Notes: generated by a model from the sequence alone, not told the origin. A stretch of 64,000 nt of DNA from Zoogloeaceae bacterium (GCA_031256795.1 JAIRPW010000029.1:1-64000), one strand, 5' to 3'; counted from the stretch's first letter, positions 52,351 through 61,546 are shown. Translations and numbers: made by a program.

Positions 52351-53601
52351 TTATGCGCGGCGCATCAGCGCGGCATAAAAGCCGTCCGTACCGTGAGTGT
52401 GCGGCAGAGAGCGGCGCGTCTCCAGCAAGGAAAAATCTGCGGATTCGCCGAGAAAGGATTCCGTCACCGCTTCATTTTCTTCTCGCAGCAGACTGCATGT
52501 CGCGTACAGAAGCGTTCCGCCCGGACGCACAAGACGGGCGGCGGCGGCAAGAATTCCGCGCTGGCGCGCCGCCAGTTCCGTTACGCTTTCCGGAGTTTGC
52601 CGCCACTTGAGATCGGGATTGCGGCGCAGCGTGCCCAGCCCGGAACAGGGCGCGTCTACCAGTACCCGGTCCATTTTCCCGCGCAAACGCTTCAGCCGCG
52701 CGTCGCTTTCGGAATCAATCCGCACCGGATGGACATTGGACAGCCCGGAGCGCGCGAGCCGGGGCTTTAATTTTTCCAGCCGTTTTTCGGAAACATCAAA
52801 GGCATAAAGTCTTCCGGTATTGCGCATCAACATGCCCAACAGCAAGGTTTTCCCGCCCGCGCCCGCGCAAAAATCCGCTACGGCCTCGCCGCGCCGGGGC
52901 GCGAGCAGCAATCCCAGCAGCTGACTTCCCTCGTCCTGAACTTCCACCTGTCCTTGCAGGAACAAAGGATGCCGGGAGACGTCCGGCTTCCCCGTGAGAC
53001 GCAGCGCAAAAGGCGCGTGTTCACCAGGGCGCGCCAAAATTCCGTCCGCGGCAAACGCGGCCAGCGCGTCCTCGCGCGTGGTTTTTAGCAGGTTGACGCG
53101 CATATCCAAAGGCGCGGATTGATTCAGGGCGCGGATCAGTGCGTCGGCTGCCTCGCCGTATTCCGCATCCAGTCGTTCGGAGAGCCAATCGGGAAGGTTG
53201 CGCCGCGCGGCGGGCGAAAGCGCCGCGTCGTCAAAACGTTTGACGGACGCCAGCCAGATTGCCTCGTCTTTTTTCAGCAGCGGCTCCAATTCGCGCAGAT
53301 TTCGCCCCTCGCAGGAGAGCGCCGCGAGCAAAAGGCGGCGCGGGGTTGCGCGTCCTCCCTCCAATTCCGCGCGGGCGCGCAAAGTCCGCAAATGACGCAG
53401 GACAGAAAAGCTCGCTTCGGCCACGATGCCGCGCTCGGTATGCCCCATGCCGGGATTCGACCGGAAATAGCGCGACAAAGTTGTGTCCGCGGGATAGGCG
53501 AAAGAGAGCAATATCTCCAGCGCCGCTTCCGCGCGGTGAAAAAGAACGGGTTTCAGCAACGAAACTTTGGGCGCGGCAGTTTTTAGGGCGGCAGTCATCA
53601 T
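52351..53601 (-). CDS. rsmB: RsmB/NOP-family rRNA cytosine-5 methyltransferase
   Basis: SAM-dependent m5C methyltransferase of 16S rRNA (C967 in E. coli). The start at 53601 (MMTAALKT) gives 416 aa. Motifs: [16 protein letters not shown] (SAM loop), [19 protein letters not shown] with the motif IV Cys, and [14 protein letters not shown] with the catalytic motif VI Cys. The N-terminal domain is NusB-like and reduced compared with E. coli. Starts 14 bp after DUF3108. Confidence 0.88.
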   Translation of the reverse strand: MMTAALKTAAPKVSLLKPVLFHRAEAALEILLSFAYPADTTLSRYFRSNPGMGHTERGIVAEASFSVLRHLRTLRARAELEGGRATPRRLLLAALSCEGRNLRELEPLLKKDEAIWLASVKRFDDAALSPAARRNLPDWLSERLDAEYGEAADALIRALNQSAPLDMRVNLLKTTREDALAAFAADGILARPGEHAPFALRLTGKPDVSRHPLFLQGQVEVQDEGSQLLGLLLAPRRGEAVADFCAGAGGKTLLLGMLMRNTGRLYAFDVSEKRLEKLKPRLARSGLSNVHPVRIDSESDARLKRLRGKMDRVLVDAPCSGLGTLRRNPDLKWRQTPESVTELAARQRGILAAAARLVRPGGTLLYATCSLLREENEAVTESFLGESADFSLLETRRSLPHTHGTDGFYAALMRRA

Positions 53602-53614
53602 GGCAGTCAAAAGA

Positions 53615-54940
53615 TCAAGGGAGCGCGAGTTCGGAATCAAGTTCCGGCGCGGGTTCCGAATCTGCCGCTTCTTCGGCGGATTCGGCATTCCAGGAGACAA
53701 AGCGCAATTCATAGGCGTCGCCTTCCCGGTCAATATAACGAAACTGTAACGGCGGCATAAATGGACGCAGCCAAAAATCCAGCGCGCCGCGCCCGGAAAG
53801 CCGCAGGTGCAGCGTTTGAAATTCACCGCCCGGCGTGCTTAGCGTCTCTTCGCCCACAATCTCCACGCGGAACTCTTCATAATTTTTGCCCGTAGCGACC
53901 CATACCCGTAAATTTAGCGGCAAGCGTTCAGGAGAAAGCAAAGAACCGCCGCGTTCCCAGTTTTGCGGGATTTCCGACGGCAGCAGCGCTTGCTCGTCCT
54001 TTTCCACGCTGAAAAAACCGTGCGCCCAGACCAGCATTTGTCCGTAAAGACTTAAAATATCCTGACTTGCGCGCCGCAAGGGAAATTGCTTCTGCCGTCC
54101 GGAGAGATGGATCGTCAAAGTTTGCTCCGCGCGCTGAAACTCAGTGATCTCCCGGATTTCCTCATTCCGCGCCACCTGATAGCGCAGCGGATGAAATCCG
54201 CTTTCCGGGCGCGTGACGCCGGTGCTTTCCATATCCATGCGGATCGGGTAAATCAGCGAGATCAGCCCGCTTGTATTGAGATGCAGAGCCAGACGATAGT
54301 ACCCCGAACGGAATTCCCAGAAAAAAAACGCCGTACCAATTTCCAGGGATTTTTCGCCGCGATAGACGTTGTAGTCAACGTTTCCCCGCCAGTGCAGTTC
54401 TCCTCCGTTCGGCAGAAGCAGATTTGCCGGTTTATGCTCGCGCAGAAAGTCAATGCCGCGATCATTCCACATCGTCGCGATTTCGGCAAAATCATCTTCC
54501 CTGTGTTCCGGGTCCAGATATTCTTCCGGGGGCGTCTCCGGCGCAGCGGGTTTTTCATCCGGGGGCGCGGCTTCCTCCGGCGCGGGTTTTGTTTTTGCAG
54601 TCTGCGGAAGTTCCGGGGAAACCGTTTCTTCCGGGGGCTGCGGCTTTTCCTGTTTCGGCTTTGGCGTTACCGGTTCCGGCGCTTTCGGCTTCGGCGTTTC
54701 TACCTGTCGGCGCGGCGGAGAAGATAAATTGGCCGACATTCGCCACTGCGGCTTGGCAGGTTCAAACAGCAGCTTAAGAAAGCTGCCGCTCCATGCCTCC
54801 AGCAGCAGGATATGCAGCAAAAAAGACAGCAACACTGCCGCAAATAACGAATAACGCGGGAATACCGCGAGCAAGCGGGGAAATACGGAAAAAGCGCGGA
54901 TTTTCGCCGGCGCGGCGCGCGGCCTCCATTCCGTTGCCAT
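53615..54940 (-). CDS. DUF3108 protein with TonB-like N-terminal architecture
   Basis: 441 aa from 54940 (MATEWRPRAAP). One membrane helix around residues 30-50 (FAAVLLSFLLHILLLEAW), then ~80 residues of Pro/Lys/Glu-rich linker (PKPKAPEPVTPKPKQEKPQP), then the DUF3108 domain of beta strands. The single helix plus Pro-rich periplasmic spanner is TonB-like. In related bacteria the same gene sits between purN and rsmB. Function unknown; envelope-related. Confidence 0.75.
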   Translation of the reverse strand: MATEWRPRAAPAKIRAFSVFPRLLAVFPRYSLFAAVLLSFLLHILLLEAWSGSFLKLLFEPAKPQWRMSANLSSPPRRQVETPKPKAPEPVTPKPKQEKPQPPEETVSPELPQTAKTKPAPEEAAPPDEKPAAPETPPEEYLDPEHREDDFAEIATMWNDRGIDFLREHKPANLLLPNGGELHWRGNVDYNVYRGEKSLEIGTAFFFWEFRSGYYRLALHLNTSGLISLIYPIRMDMESTGVTRPESGFHPLRYQVARNEEIREITEFQRAEQTLTIHLSGRQKQFPLRRASQDILSLYGQMLVWAHGFFSVEKDEQALLPSEIPQNWERGGSLLSPERLPLNLRVWVATGKNYEEFRVEIVGEETLSTPGGEFQTLHLRLSGRGALDFWLRPFMPPLQFRYIDREGDAYELRFVSWNAESAEEAADSEPAPELDSELALP

Positions 54941-54945
54941 AGTAT

Positions 54946-55614
54946 TCAGTCCGCAGACGTGTCCGGCAAAAGCCGGGGAGCGCAAAGCGCGTCAGCCGTT
55001 GTCGCTTTCCCGCGCAGCCGCGCCCGCCCGCCTTCCAGACGTAAACGCCCTTCCACAAACCAGCGCACGGCAGCCGGAAATATTTGATGTTCAGCCGCCA
55101 GTACCCGCGCGGCCAGACTGGCCTCATCATCCTCGTCCAGTACCGGAACGGCGGCCTGCGCGACGATAGGACCGGCGTCCAGATCGGCGGTTACAAAATG
55201 CACGGTCGCTCCATGCAGGCGCACTCCCGCTTCCAGAGCGCGGCGGTGCGTATGCAGACCCGGAAAAGACGGCAAAAGCGACGGATGAATATTCAGCATT
55301 TTTCCCGCATAACGCCGTGTAAACGCCTCGCCCAAAATGCGCATAAAGCCCGCAAACACAATTAAATCTGGCGCGTATTCCTCCATGGCGTCTGTCAGGC
55401 GCGCGTCAAACAGCGCGCTGTTTCCCGCGCAGGCGCTTGCGTCAATTATCCGCGCGCAAATTCCTTCCGCCGCCGCGAAATCCAGCCCCGGAGCGTTGCG
55501 GTCCGCAAGCACAGCGGCAATATCAGCCGCGCCCAGCAGTCCGGAGCGCCAGGCGCGAATCAGACATGCCATATTGCTGCCGCGCCCGGAAATTAAAATA
55601 ACGATTTTCTTCAT
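54946..55614 (-). CDS. purN: Phosphoribosylglycinamide formyltransferase
   Basis: GAR transformylase of purine synthesis, 222 aa. ILISGRGSNMACLIRAW at the N-terminus, FAGFMRILGEAFTRRYAGKMLNIHPSLLPSFPG pattern containing the catalytic Asn-His pair (seen as NIHPSLLPSF), and GATVHFVTADLDAGPI toward the end with the catalytic Asp. It overlaps the downstream-oriented lipoprotein gene's stop by 4 bp. Confidence 0.95.
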   Translation of the reverse strand: MKKIVILISGRGSNMACLIRAWRSGLLGAADIAAVLADRNAPGLDFAAAEGICARIIDASACAGNSALFDARLTDAMEEYAPDLIVFAGFMRILGEAFTRRYAGKMLNIHPSLLPSFPGLHTHRRALEAGVRLHGATVHFVTADLDAGPIVAQAAVPVLDEDDEASLAARVLAAEHQIFPAAVRWFVEGRLRLEGGRARLRGKATTADALCAPRLLPDTSAD

Positions 55615-56375
55615 TTCAAAAAACCTACAGGCAAAAAAACCGCGGTCGCCAGCGATTGAGCCACTCGGTTGATGGCGCGGCCATTACGGTCCTCCACTAC
55701 TCTGGCCACAAAATCCAGAAGCGCGATTATCTTGCCAAACTCTCGTTCAAAGGAAAGATTTCGCGCGTTCGCGGATAGCGCGTTGGACAGAAGAAACGAT
55801 TCGCCCGCCTCGTTTTTCATCTCGGCGAGTTTCCAGGCCGCGATTTCCACATTCCGCGCGCAGTTGTATAGCTTTTGCGCCTCCAGTGAGTCTAGGAAAA
55901 AAAATTCCTCCCGATGCTCGTAGGCCGCGTCTACCATGCTCAACAAGCCATAAAGAAACGCCGCGACCCGGTCAAAAGCGTAATTTGGCGTAAAAGCCAG
56001 CAAAATGGCCGCGCTTTCTTTTGCTTCTCCTATTCCTTGCGGCGCGGCGTCCCGAAAGCGTTTGAGCCGCCCCAGAGCCTCTTCCAGGCTCGCAGCCGCT
56101 TTGCGCCATTCACGCGGATTGCGCCGGTACAGCTTTTCCGCCAGAAGAAACAGCGAAATCATGATTTCTTCCCGGCTGTTGTCAAAAATCCGGTCAATGT
56201 CCGTTTTGGCCAAATATTCGGGCGCGACGCGGGTTTCCTTTTGCCCAGAGCGGTCTCGCCGAACCGCGCAGGCCGAGAGGCCGGAGAGCGCCGACAGAAA
56301 AAAACCGCGCGCAAGGCCTTGCAGCCAGCGTCGCCGGGAAGAGTCCGCCGCGAAAGGCGATCCCATGAGGGACAT
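55611..56375 (-). CDS. Predicted Tat/lipoprotein of unknown function
   Basis: 254 aa from 56375 (MSLMGSPFAADS). The N-terminus has a twin-arginine-like motif SRRRWLQGL, a hydrophobic stretch and lipobox LSAC, so it may be a Tat-exported lipoprotein. The body is all-helical, without named motifs: acidic helices, FTPNYAFDRVAAFLYGL, and a C-terminal hydrophobic end. It lies between dedA and purN with short overlaps. Confidence 0.65.
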   Translation of the reverse strand: MSLMGSPFAADSSRRRWLQGLARGFFLSALSGLSACAVRRDRSGQKETRVAPEYLAKTDIDRIFDNSREEIMISLFLLAEKLYRRNPREWRKAAASLEEALGRLKRFRDAAPQGIGEAKESAAILLAFTPNYAFDRVAAFLYGLLSMVDAAYEHREEFFFLDSLEAQKLYNCARNVEIAAWKLAEMKNEAGESFLLSNALSANARNLSFEREFGKIIALLDFVARVVEDRNGRAINRVAQSLATAVFLPVGFLK

Positions 56376-56380
56376 ACGAT

Positions 56381-57058
56381 TTAGTCCGGCGGCGCGGTTT
56401 TCCCCCGCCGCAAAAAAGCCGCCATAATCGGCAAAAGGGATACAACGACAATGAGCAGCATGAGCAGCGCAAGATTCCTGCGCACCCATTCCAGATTGCC
56501 AAACCAATAGCCCAGGGCGCACAGCAGAAAAACCCAGGCCAGCGCGCCGCAAACATTAAAAAAAACAAACCGGCCATAGGCCATACGGCCAATCCCGGCG
56601 ACAAAAGGCGCAAACGTGCGCAATAGCGGCAAAAACCGGGAAAGCGCGATGGTCTTCCCGCCGTGCCGCACATAAAACGCTTGCGTTTTTTCCAGCGCGC
56701 TACGATTGAAAAAGCGGGAATTCGGCCACTGGAACACGCGCGGCCCCAAAAAGCGCCCAATCTGATAGTTGATCGTATTACCCAGAATCGCGGCAGCCGA
56801 CAAGGTTCCTGTCAAAAGCCAGAAATCAAGGCTTTGTCCGGCGTTCTCCCCCGGCGCGACCGGCAGGGCGGCCAGCGCCCCCGCGGCAAATAACAGCGAA
56901 TCCCCCGGCAGAAAAGGCGTCACCACAAAACCGGTTTCCGCAAAAACAATCAGAAAAAGCACAGGATAAACCCAGCCGCCGTAAGCTGCCGCTAAATCCG
57001 CCAAATGCTGATCCAGGTGCAGAACGAGATCGAAAAGCCAGGGAAAGAATTCCATCAT
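56381..57058 (-). CDS. DedA-family inner-membrane protein
   Basis: Member of the DedA/Tvp38 family of lipid-scramblase-related or undecaprenyl-phosphate/phosphatidylethanolamine-associated proteins. 225 aa. Several hydrophobic segments; the conserved FLPGDSLLFAAGALA loop and GKTIALSRFLPLLRTFAPFV (Gly-Arg-Arg-like RF-P-RTF motif) identify DedA. Tight spacing (10 bp) to the CNP1-like gene suggests an operon. Confidence 0.88.
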   Translation of the reverse strand: MMEFFPWLFDLVLHLDQHLADLAAAYGGWVYPVLFLIVFAETGFVVTPFLPGDSLLFAAGALAALPVAPGENAGQSLDFWLLTGTLSAAAILGNTINYQIGRFLGPRVFQWPNSRFFNRSALEKTQAFYVRHGGKTIALSRFLPLLRTFAPFVAGIGRMAYGRFVFFNVCGALAWVFLLCALGYWFGNLEWVRRNLALLMLLIVVVSLLPIMAAFLRRGKTAPPD

Positions 57059-57068
57059 GGAAAGAGCG

Positions 57069-57650
57069 TCAGGGCGCGGCTTCCAGCGGTTCTCCCTCTT
57101 TGCGTATCCGGCGCGTTACCTCGTCTACGCGAGAGGCCAAAATGCCGTCGGGGCATAAAAAATCCTGATAAAGCGCCGCGTGATGACGCAGAACAGGCGT
57201 CTCGCGTACCGGCGACCAACGCGCGCCGCGCGCCGGACTCCAGGTTTTCTGCGCGGGACGCCCCAAGGCATAGATACGCCGCTCGCGCGTCTGGCAGCGC
57301 ATCCCTTCATAGCTGACATTGCGCACCCCGGAAGGGCTGATCACAAGCAACGTATAGCGCGCCACGCCATCGCTGTCCAAACGCAGGCGCGCGGCGTCAA
57401 GATAAAACCGGCTCGTGGTTCCCGCGCTTACATAAAAGCTATAAAAATCAGCGTCATTCGGATATTCCGGCAATTCAACCGCAGACTCTGCCCAGGGTTT
57501 GGCCGGGTTTTCGTCTTCGTCGCTGGTGTAAGTTTCCGGGCGGGTATTCAGAATATTTTCCCGCGCCCAGCCCGGCAAGACGCAAATCCAAAGCAGCGAT
57601 CCCGCGAACGCGCGCAGCAAAAACCGCGCGATTGTCCCGCGTTGCGTCAT
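57069..57650 (-). CDS. CNP1-like secreted protein
   Basis: 193 aa. A signal peptide with [20 protein letters not shown], then a compact domain with [19 protein letters not shown] and [13 protein letters not shown], two Cys that could pair. The motif set and the position next to rppH match the CNP1 family of betaproteobacteria. Function unknown. Its start overlaps the rppH stop by 4 bp. Confidence 0.75.
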   Translation of the reverse strand: MTQRGTIARFLLRAFAGSLLWICVLPGWARENILNTRPETYTSDEDENPAKPWAESAVELPEYPNDADFYSFYVSAGTTSRFYLDAARLRLDSDGVARYTLLVISPSGVRNVSYEGMRCQTRERRIYALGRPAQKTWSPARGARWSPVRETPVLRHHAALYQDFLCPDGILASRVDEVTRRIRKEGEPLEAAP

Positions 57651-58240
57651 ACCGTCGCGCCGCGCAGGGACGGTATTGCCGCCTTCCCGCTTTCAAACCG
57701 GGCCGAAATCCGGTCTTCTTCCGCAGCGGACAGCGCCAGCGCCTCTTCCAGCGTCGGCGCGGGAGAAACGACGCCGATATAGCGCGCCAGTTCACACAGC
57801 GCCTTGTGATAGACCTCGCGCTTGAATTCAATCACCGTATCCAGCGGAATCCAGTAATCATGCCAGCGCCAGGCGTCAAATTCCGGTCGCGCGCAGGCGC
57901 GCAGAGAAATATCATGATCGCGTCCCACGAGGCGCAGCAAAAACCATATTTGCTTTTGTCCCCGGTAAGAGCCGCGCCATTCGCGCCGGATCCACTGTAC
58001 AGGCACTTCATAGCGCAGCCATTCCTTGGTGCGACCAAGGATTGCGACATGTTCGGGGGAAAGCCCGATCTCTTCATGCAATTCGCGGTACATGGCCTCT
58101 TCCGGCGTTTCGCCGTGCTTGATGCCGCCTTGCGGAAACTGCCAGGAGTGTTCGCGGATTCTTTTTCCCCAGAATACTTCGTTTTTGGCGTTGCATAGAA
58201 CAATACCGACATTCGGGCGGAAACCATCCCTGTCGAGCAT
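57647..58240 (-). CDS. rppH: RNA pyrophosphohydrolase
   Basis: Removes pyrophosphate from 5'-triphosphate RNA and so starts mRNA decay. 197 aa. Nudix box [23 protein letters not shown] begins at 38 with REL-EE at 52-57. [17 protein letters not shown] is the usual RppH N-terminus. Ribosome site AAGGAA precedes the ATG. C-terminal extension of ~40 residues beyond the E. coli length, as usual in betaproteobacteria. Confidence 0.93.
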   Translation of the reverse strand: MLDRDGFRPNVGIVLCNAKNEVFWGKRIREHSWQFPQGGIKHGETPEEAMYRELHEEIGLSPEHVAILGRTKEWLRYEVPVQWIRREWRGSYRGQKQIWFLLRLVGRDHDISLRACARPEFDAWRWHDYWIPLDTVIEFKREVYHKALCELARYIGVVSPAPTLEEALALSAAEEDRISARFESGKAAIPSLRGATV

Positions 58241-58398
58241 AACAATTCCTTAAAATGAATAGATGGATTGCCCTCATTCTGCCATATCTGGCACAGGGAC
58301 GCAAAAATGGAAAGCCTGGGGAGTACCCGGAAACGCAAGAGAGCATGGCATAATAACGTTTGGCTTTCCTTTTCTCTTTGATTTTTAGGAACAAACCT

Positions 58399-59400
58399 AT
58401 GATGTATAAAACGATCCTTGCTCTTGCGCTTTCTTTGTCCTGCCTGGCCTTGCGCTCTGGCGCGGCGATGGCCGAGGAGCCTATTTCTCCCATCAAGCCG
58501 CCTGCCCGTGTGCATTTGGGGATGGTAGAGCTAGGCAAGAAACTCTACTTTGATCCCCGGCTTTCCAAGTCAGGGTTTATTTCTTGCAATTCTTGCCACA
58601 ATCTTTCCATGGGCGGTACGGACAACCTGCCTACATCCATTGGTGATCGCTGGCAGGAAGGGCCAATTAACGCGCCGACGGTGCTGAACTCCAGTCTGAA
58701 TATCGCGCAATTCTGGGACGGGCGCGCGGCAGACCTTCAGGCGCAGGCAGGCGGCCCCATCGCCAATCCGAAAGAAATGGGCTTTTCGCATACGCTCGCG
58801 GTGCAGACGCTGGAGACCATTCCCGAATACGCGCGCGAATTCCGGCAGATTTTTGGGAAAGACAGCATCAGCATTGAGCAGGTAACGGAAGCGATCGCTG
58901 AATTTGAAAAAACCCTGGTGACGCCCAACGCCCGTTTTGACCAATGGCTTTTGGGAAAGGCGGACGCACTGACCGAGCAGGAGCGGGAAGGTTACGCGCT
59001 GTTCAAAAATAGCGGCTGCGTCGCTTGCCACAACGGCGAGGCGGCGGGGGGGAACTCTTTTCAAAAAATGGGTCTGATAGAGCCGTATCAAACCAAAAAT
59101 GGCGCGGAGGGGCGTGCTGCGGTCACAGGGAAAGACGCGGAACGGTTTAATTTCAAGGTTCCGACTTTGCGCAATGTGGAACTAACCTATCCTTACTTCC
59201 ATGATGGCGCGGTCAATACGCTTACGGAAGCGGTGGATATTATGGGGCGGCTGCAGCTGGGCAGAAGGTTTACTCCAGAAGAAAACGCGAAAATCGTCGC
59301 TTTCCTGAAAACGCTGACCGGAGAGCAGCCGCGCTTTAATTTGCCGATTCTGCCGCCTTCTGCCGATAATACGCCGCGCCCGATTCCTTTCGGGCAGTAA
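58399..59400 (+). CDS. ccpA: Di-heme cytochrome c peroxidase
   Basis: Periplasmic H2O2 reductase, 333 aa from 58399 (AGGA ribosome site 8 bp before). Signal peptide MMYKTILALALSLSCLALRS...AMA. Heme sites CNSCH at 63-67 and CVACH at 207-211, and the MauG/CcpA core WDGRAADLQAQAGGPI and FNFKVPTLRNVELTYPYFHDG between and after. It is followed by its own terminator. Confidence 0.92.
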   Translation: MMYKTILALALSLSCLALRSGAAMAEEPISPIKPPARVHLGMVELGKKLYFDPRLSKSGFISCNSCHNLSMGGTDNLPTSIGDRWQEGPINAPTVLNSSLNIAQFWDGRAADLQAQAGGPIANPKEMGFSHTLAVQTLETIPEYAREFRQIFGKDSISIEQVTEAIAEFEKTLVTPNARFDQWLLGKADALTEQEREGYALFKNSGCVACHNGEAAGGNSFQKMGLIEPYQTKNGAEGRAAVTGKDAERFNFKVPTLRNVELTYPYFHDGAVNTLTEAVDIMGRLQLGRRFTPEENAKIVAFLKTLTGEQPRFNLPILPPSADNTPRPIPFGQ

Positions 59401-59413
59401 TAAACCGGCTTTT

Positions 59414-59460
59414 CGCGCATGAAAAAACAGGAGCGTTTCGCTCCTGTTTTTTTGCGCGGC
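59414..59460 (+). repeat. Terminator-derived direct repeat, left copy
   Basis: This segment, CGCGCAT plus A-run plus CAGGAGCG and the rest of the hairpin, then GCGCGGC, reappears in degenerate form at 60066-60113. The first ~22 bases differ only by one A in the A-run. The two copies flank an AT-rich stretch of ~600 bp. Confidence 0.6.
59422..59453 (+). terminator. Rho-independent terminator after ccpA
   Basis: Stem CAGGAGCG/CGCTCCTG with TTT loop, extended by the flanking A-run and T-run (59422-59427 with 59447-59453). It lies 22 bp after the cytochrome c peroxidase stop. Confidence 0.88.
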
Positions 59461-59649
59461 ACGCTTTTCTGCCTATGGCATGTGATCGCATACGCATAAA
59501 CAACAAGCCAAAAGAACAGTCAATACTCGCTATGTCAAACCGTCGTATTTAGCGGGGAGCAACCGCACATATTTCATTCTAGGGGAAGCGCTGAAAGCAA
59601 GATGCGGGCGAGCAGTCTGTCCGGTATTTTTGCGCAAGAGGAATAAAGG
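59461..59649. other. AT-richer non-coding segment within island
   Basis: No start codon, motif or hairpin of note except a good ribosome site (GAGGAATAAAGG) at the end for the small membrane gene. Together with 59998-60065 it forms the rest of the AT-rich stretch between the duplicated terminator copies; nothing else can be supported. Confidence 0.5.
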
Positions 59650-59997
59650 ATGATTTATTTTTCATTGGCATGGATATTATATTGTACTTTTGTATATCGT
59701 TCTTTGCCGGATAGACGGATGGAACAAATACCCAAAGAAGGCATGGAGGTCATTGAAGCATGGTTAAAAATAGAAAATGGCAAAAAGTCGGCGGCCTCCT
59801 CTGGATTTTTGTTTTTGCGCTTGCAGCGATAGTCCGAATGCCGTCCTTTTTTCGTATTGGAAGAATATACTGCTATAGTAGGAGCTCTCTATACTATATT
59901 TTTCACTCTTATATTTTCACTGAGCCATTTTGGCACTGGTCTTGACGCCAATTCTCTTCGCGCTATTTATATAGAAATTAGTGATCGCGGGGTATAG
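59650..59997 (+). pseudogene. Two-helix membrane protein gene broken by in-frame amber
   Basis: The frame from the ATG at 59650 stops at TAG (59830-59832, codon 61). It continues in the same frame for 54 more sense codons to a TAG at 59995-59997. The first part has a hydrophobic N-terminus (MIYFSLAWILYCTFVY), the second a hydrophobic helix (TAIVGALYTIFFTLIFSLSHFG) followed by a soluble tail RAIYIEISDRGV. The whole 115-residue product would be a small two-helix membrane protein. The ribosome site is strong. Family not recognised. Either a nonsense mutation or recoding is possible. Confidence 0.5.
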
Positions 59998-60065
59998 GAT
60001 TCTTGGGGAGATAAAGGGCTGCTTAGAGGACATAAACATTTCCTGGCTTTCCTATACAAACAATG

Positions 60066-60113
60066 CGCGCATGAAAAACAGGAGCGAAAGCCCCTTGTTT
60101 TTGTAGGCGCGGC
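60066..60113 (+). repeat. Terminator-derived direct repeat, right copy
   Basis: Degenerate copy of 59414-59460: CGCGCATGAAAAACAGGAGC then a mismatched second arm and GGCGCGGC. It still forms an imperfect hairpin (60074-60102) with a T-run, so it may act as a terminator before parA. Confidence 0.6.
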
Positions 60114-60166
60114 GTGTATTCCGGCCTATAATTTCCCGGCTCAATCCTAACCATAGGAGTAGTTTT

Positions 60167-60784
60167 ATGCGCGCGGTCATGGTGGCGAATCCCAAAGGAG
60201 GCGCCGGAAAAACAACGTTGGCAACCAACCTTTCGGGATTTTTCGCCAATGAAGGCAAAAGCGTTTGTCTGTGCGATTTGGACCGGCAGCAATCGTCCCT
60301 GCGTTGGCTGGCTTTCCGCGATCCTGGCTTGCCCGCGATCGTCGGCTATTTTGGCGGCAATCAGATGTCGGTTAGTTTGCCGCGCGAGTCCGAATGGGTC
60401 GTCCTGGACGCTCCCGCCGGATTTCAGGGCTATAAGCTCAATGATTTTCTCCGCGCGGTGGACCGGGTGCTGATTCCCATTGTGCCTTCTGTTTTCGATA
60501 TGGCCGCGACGGAAGATTTTTTAAACGCGCTGCGGCAGGATTTAAGCGGGCGTATGGCGAAAATCGGTATCGTCGCCATGCGCATTGACCCGCGCACCCG
60601 CGCGGCTTCCATGCTGGAAGAATTTTTGCGGCATTTTGATATTCCGATTTTGGCCTACCTGCGCAATACGCAGAACTATGTCAATGTTGCCGCAGCGGGA
60701 CAGACGATTTTTGATCCGCCGCGCGCCCGCAATAAACGTGACGTGGAGCAATGGCAAAAATTACTGGATTGGATTGCGCGGTAA
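60167..60784 (+). CDS. ParA/MinD-type ATPase
   Basis: Deviant Walker A ATPase of 205 aa. N-terminal MVANPKGGAGKTTLATNLSG with KGGAGKT at 10-16, then CDLDRQQSSLRW and VVLDAPAGFQG (Walker B/A'). The last part (QNYVNVAAAGQTIFD) fits short ParA paralogues. No parB or parS is nearby, so plasmid/chromosome partitioning is unlikely to be its local role. AGGAG 8 bp before the ATG. The stop overlaps flgA (TAATG), coupling it to the flagellar gene. Confidence 0.88.
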   Translation: MRAVMVANPKGGAGKTTLATNLSGFFANEGKSVCLCDLDRQQSSLRWLAFRDPGLPAIVGYFGGNQMSVSLPRESEWVVLDAPAGFQGYKLNDFLRAVDRVLIPIVPSVFDMAATEDFLNALRQDLSGRMAKIGIVAMRIDPRTRAASMLEEFLRHFDIPILAYLRNTQNYVNVAAAGQTIFDPPRARNKRDVEQWQKLLDWIAR

Positions 60785-61530
60785 TGCGCAGGCGCTCTAT
60801 GTCGCGCGTGTTTTTGCCGGTTTGTCCGGCGCGGCTTTTGGCGCGCGGTTTTGTATTTTTATGCGGCGCGGCTGTTTTTTCCGCATGGGCGGCGGAAATT
60901 TCGCATCCGGCGTTGTTGCGGCAGGCGGAGGCTTTTGTGCGCCAGGAAGTGAGTCAGAACGCGGGATTCAAAAGTGTTGCCGCCGGTCCTTTGGACGCGC
61001 GGCTTCGTCTGCCGTCGTGCGAGCATCTGCAATTTTTTCTGCCGCATGGCATGGACGCCAGCCGCCTGATGGGACAGACGCGCGTTGGAGCGCGCTGTCT
61101 GGACGCCGCCGCGCGCTGGAGCGTGTTTATTCCGGTAAAAATTGCCATGGAACGCGCATATCTTGCCGCTGCCGTTTCTCTTCCGGCTGGCCGGGTTTTG
61201 CGTCCTGAAGATTGCGTGCTTATGACAGGCGATCCCGCGCTTTTGCCCGCGGGGCTGGTTAGCAATTCAGGGGATGTGATTGGGAAAACGCTCAAGATTG
61301 CTTTGCAGGCCGGGCAGCCTGTGCGCCTGGAGCAGCTGTCCGCGCCTATTCTCATCCAGCAAGGGCAGACAGTGCGCCTGATTTTTCAGGGGGCGGGATT
61401 TACCGCGAGCAACGAGGGAAAAGCCATGCTGCGCGCGGGCGCAGGACAGGTTGTACAAGTGAAAACTGCTTCAGGGATAGTCGTCAGCGGTGTTGCGCAG
61501 ACAGATGGCACGGTTCTTGTTAGTCCTTGA
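60784..61530 (+). CDS. flgA: Flagellar P-ring chaperone FlgA
   Basis: Periplasmic chaperone for the P-ring protein FlgI. 248 aa from the ATG at 60784. Signal peptide FVFLCGAAVFSAWA, a SAF-type domain and the C-terminal family signature (PILIQQGQTVRLIFQGAGF and KTASGIVVSGVAQ). Directly after ParA and before flgM, the usual neighbour of flgA. Confidence 0.9.
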   Translation: MRRRSMSRVFLPVCPARLLARGFVFLCGAAVFSAWAAEISHPALLRQAEAFVRQEVSQNAGFKSVAAGPLDARLRLPSCEHLQFFLPHGMDASRLMGQTRVGARCLDAAARWSVFIPVKIAMERAYLAAAVSLPAGRVLRPEDCVLMTGDPALLPAGLVSNSGDVIGKTLKIALQAGQPVRLEQLSAPILIQQGQTVRLIFQGAGFTASNEGKAMLRAGAGQVVQVKTASGIVVSGVAQTDGTVLVSP

Positions 61531-61546
61531 TGGAGTCAAAAAGCGC

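Noticed and set aside
59760-59945. Second small ORF in the AT-rich island as a gene
   Set aside because: It lies in another frame inside the amber-interrupted membrane gene and has no ribosome site.
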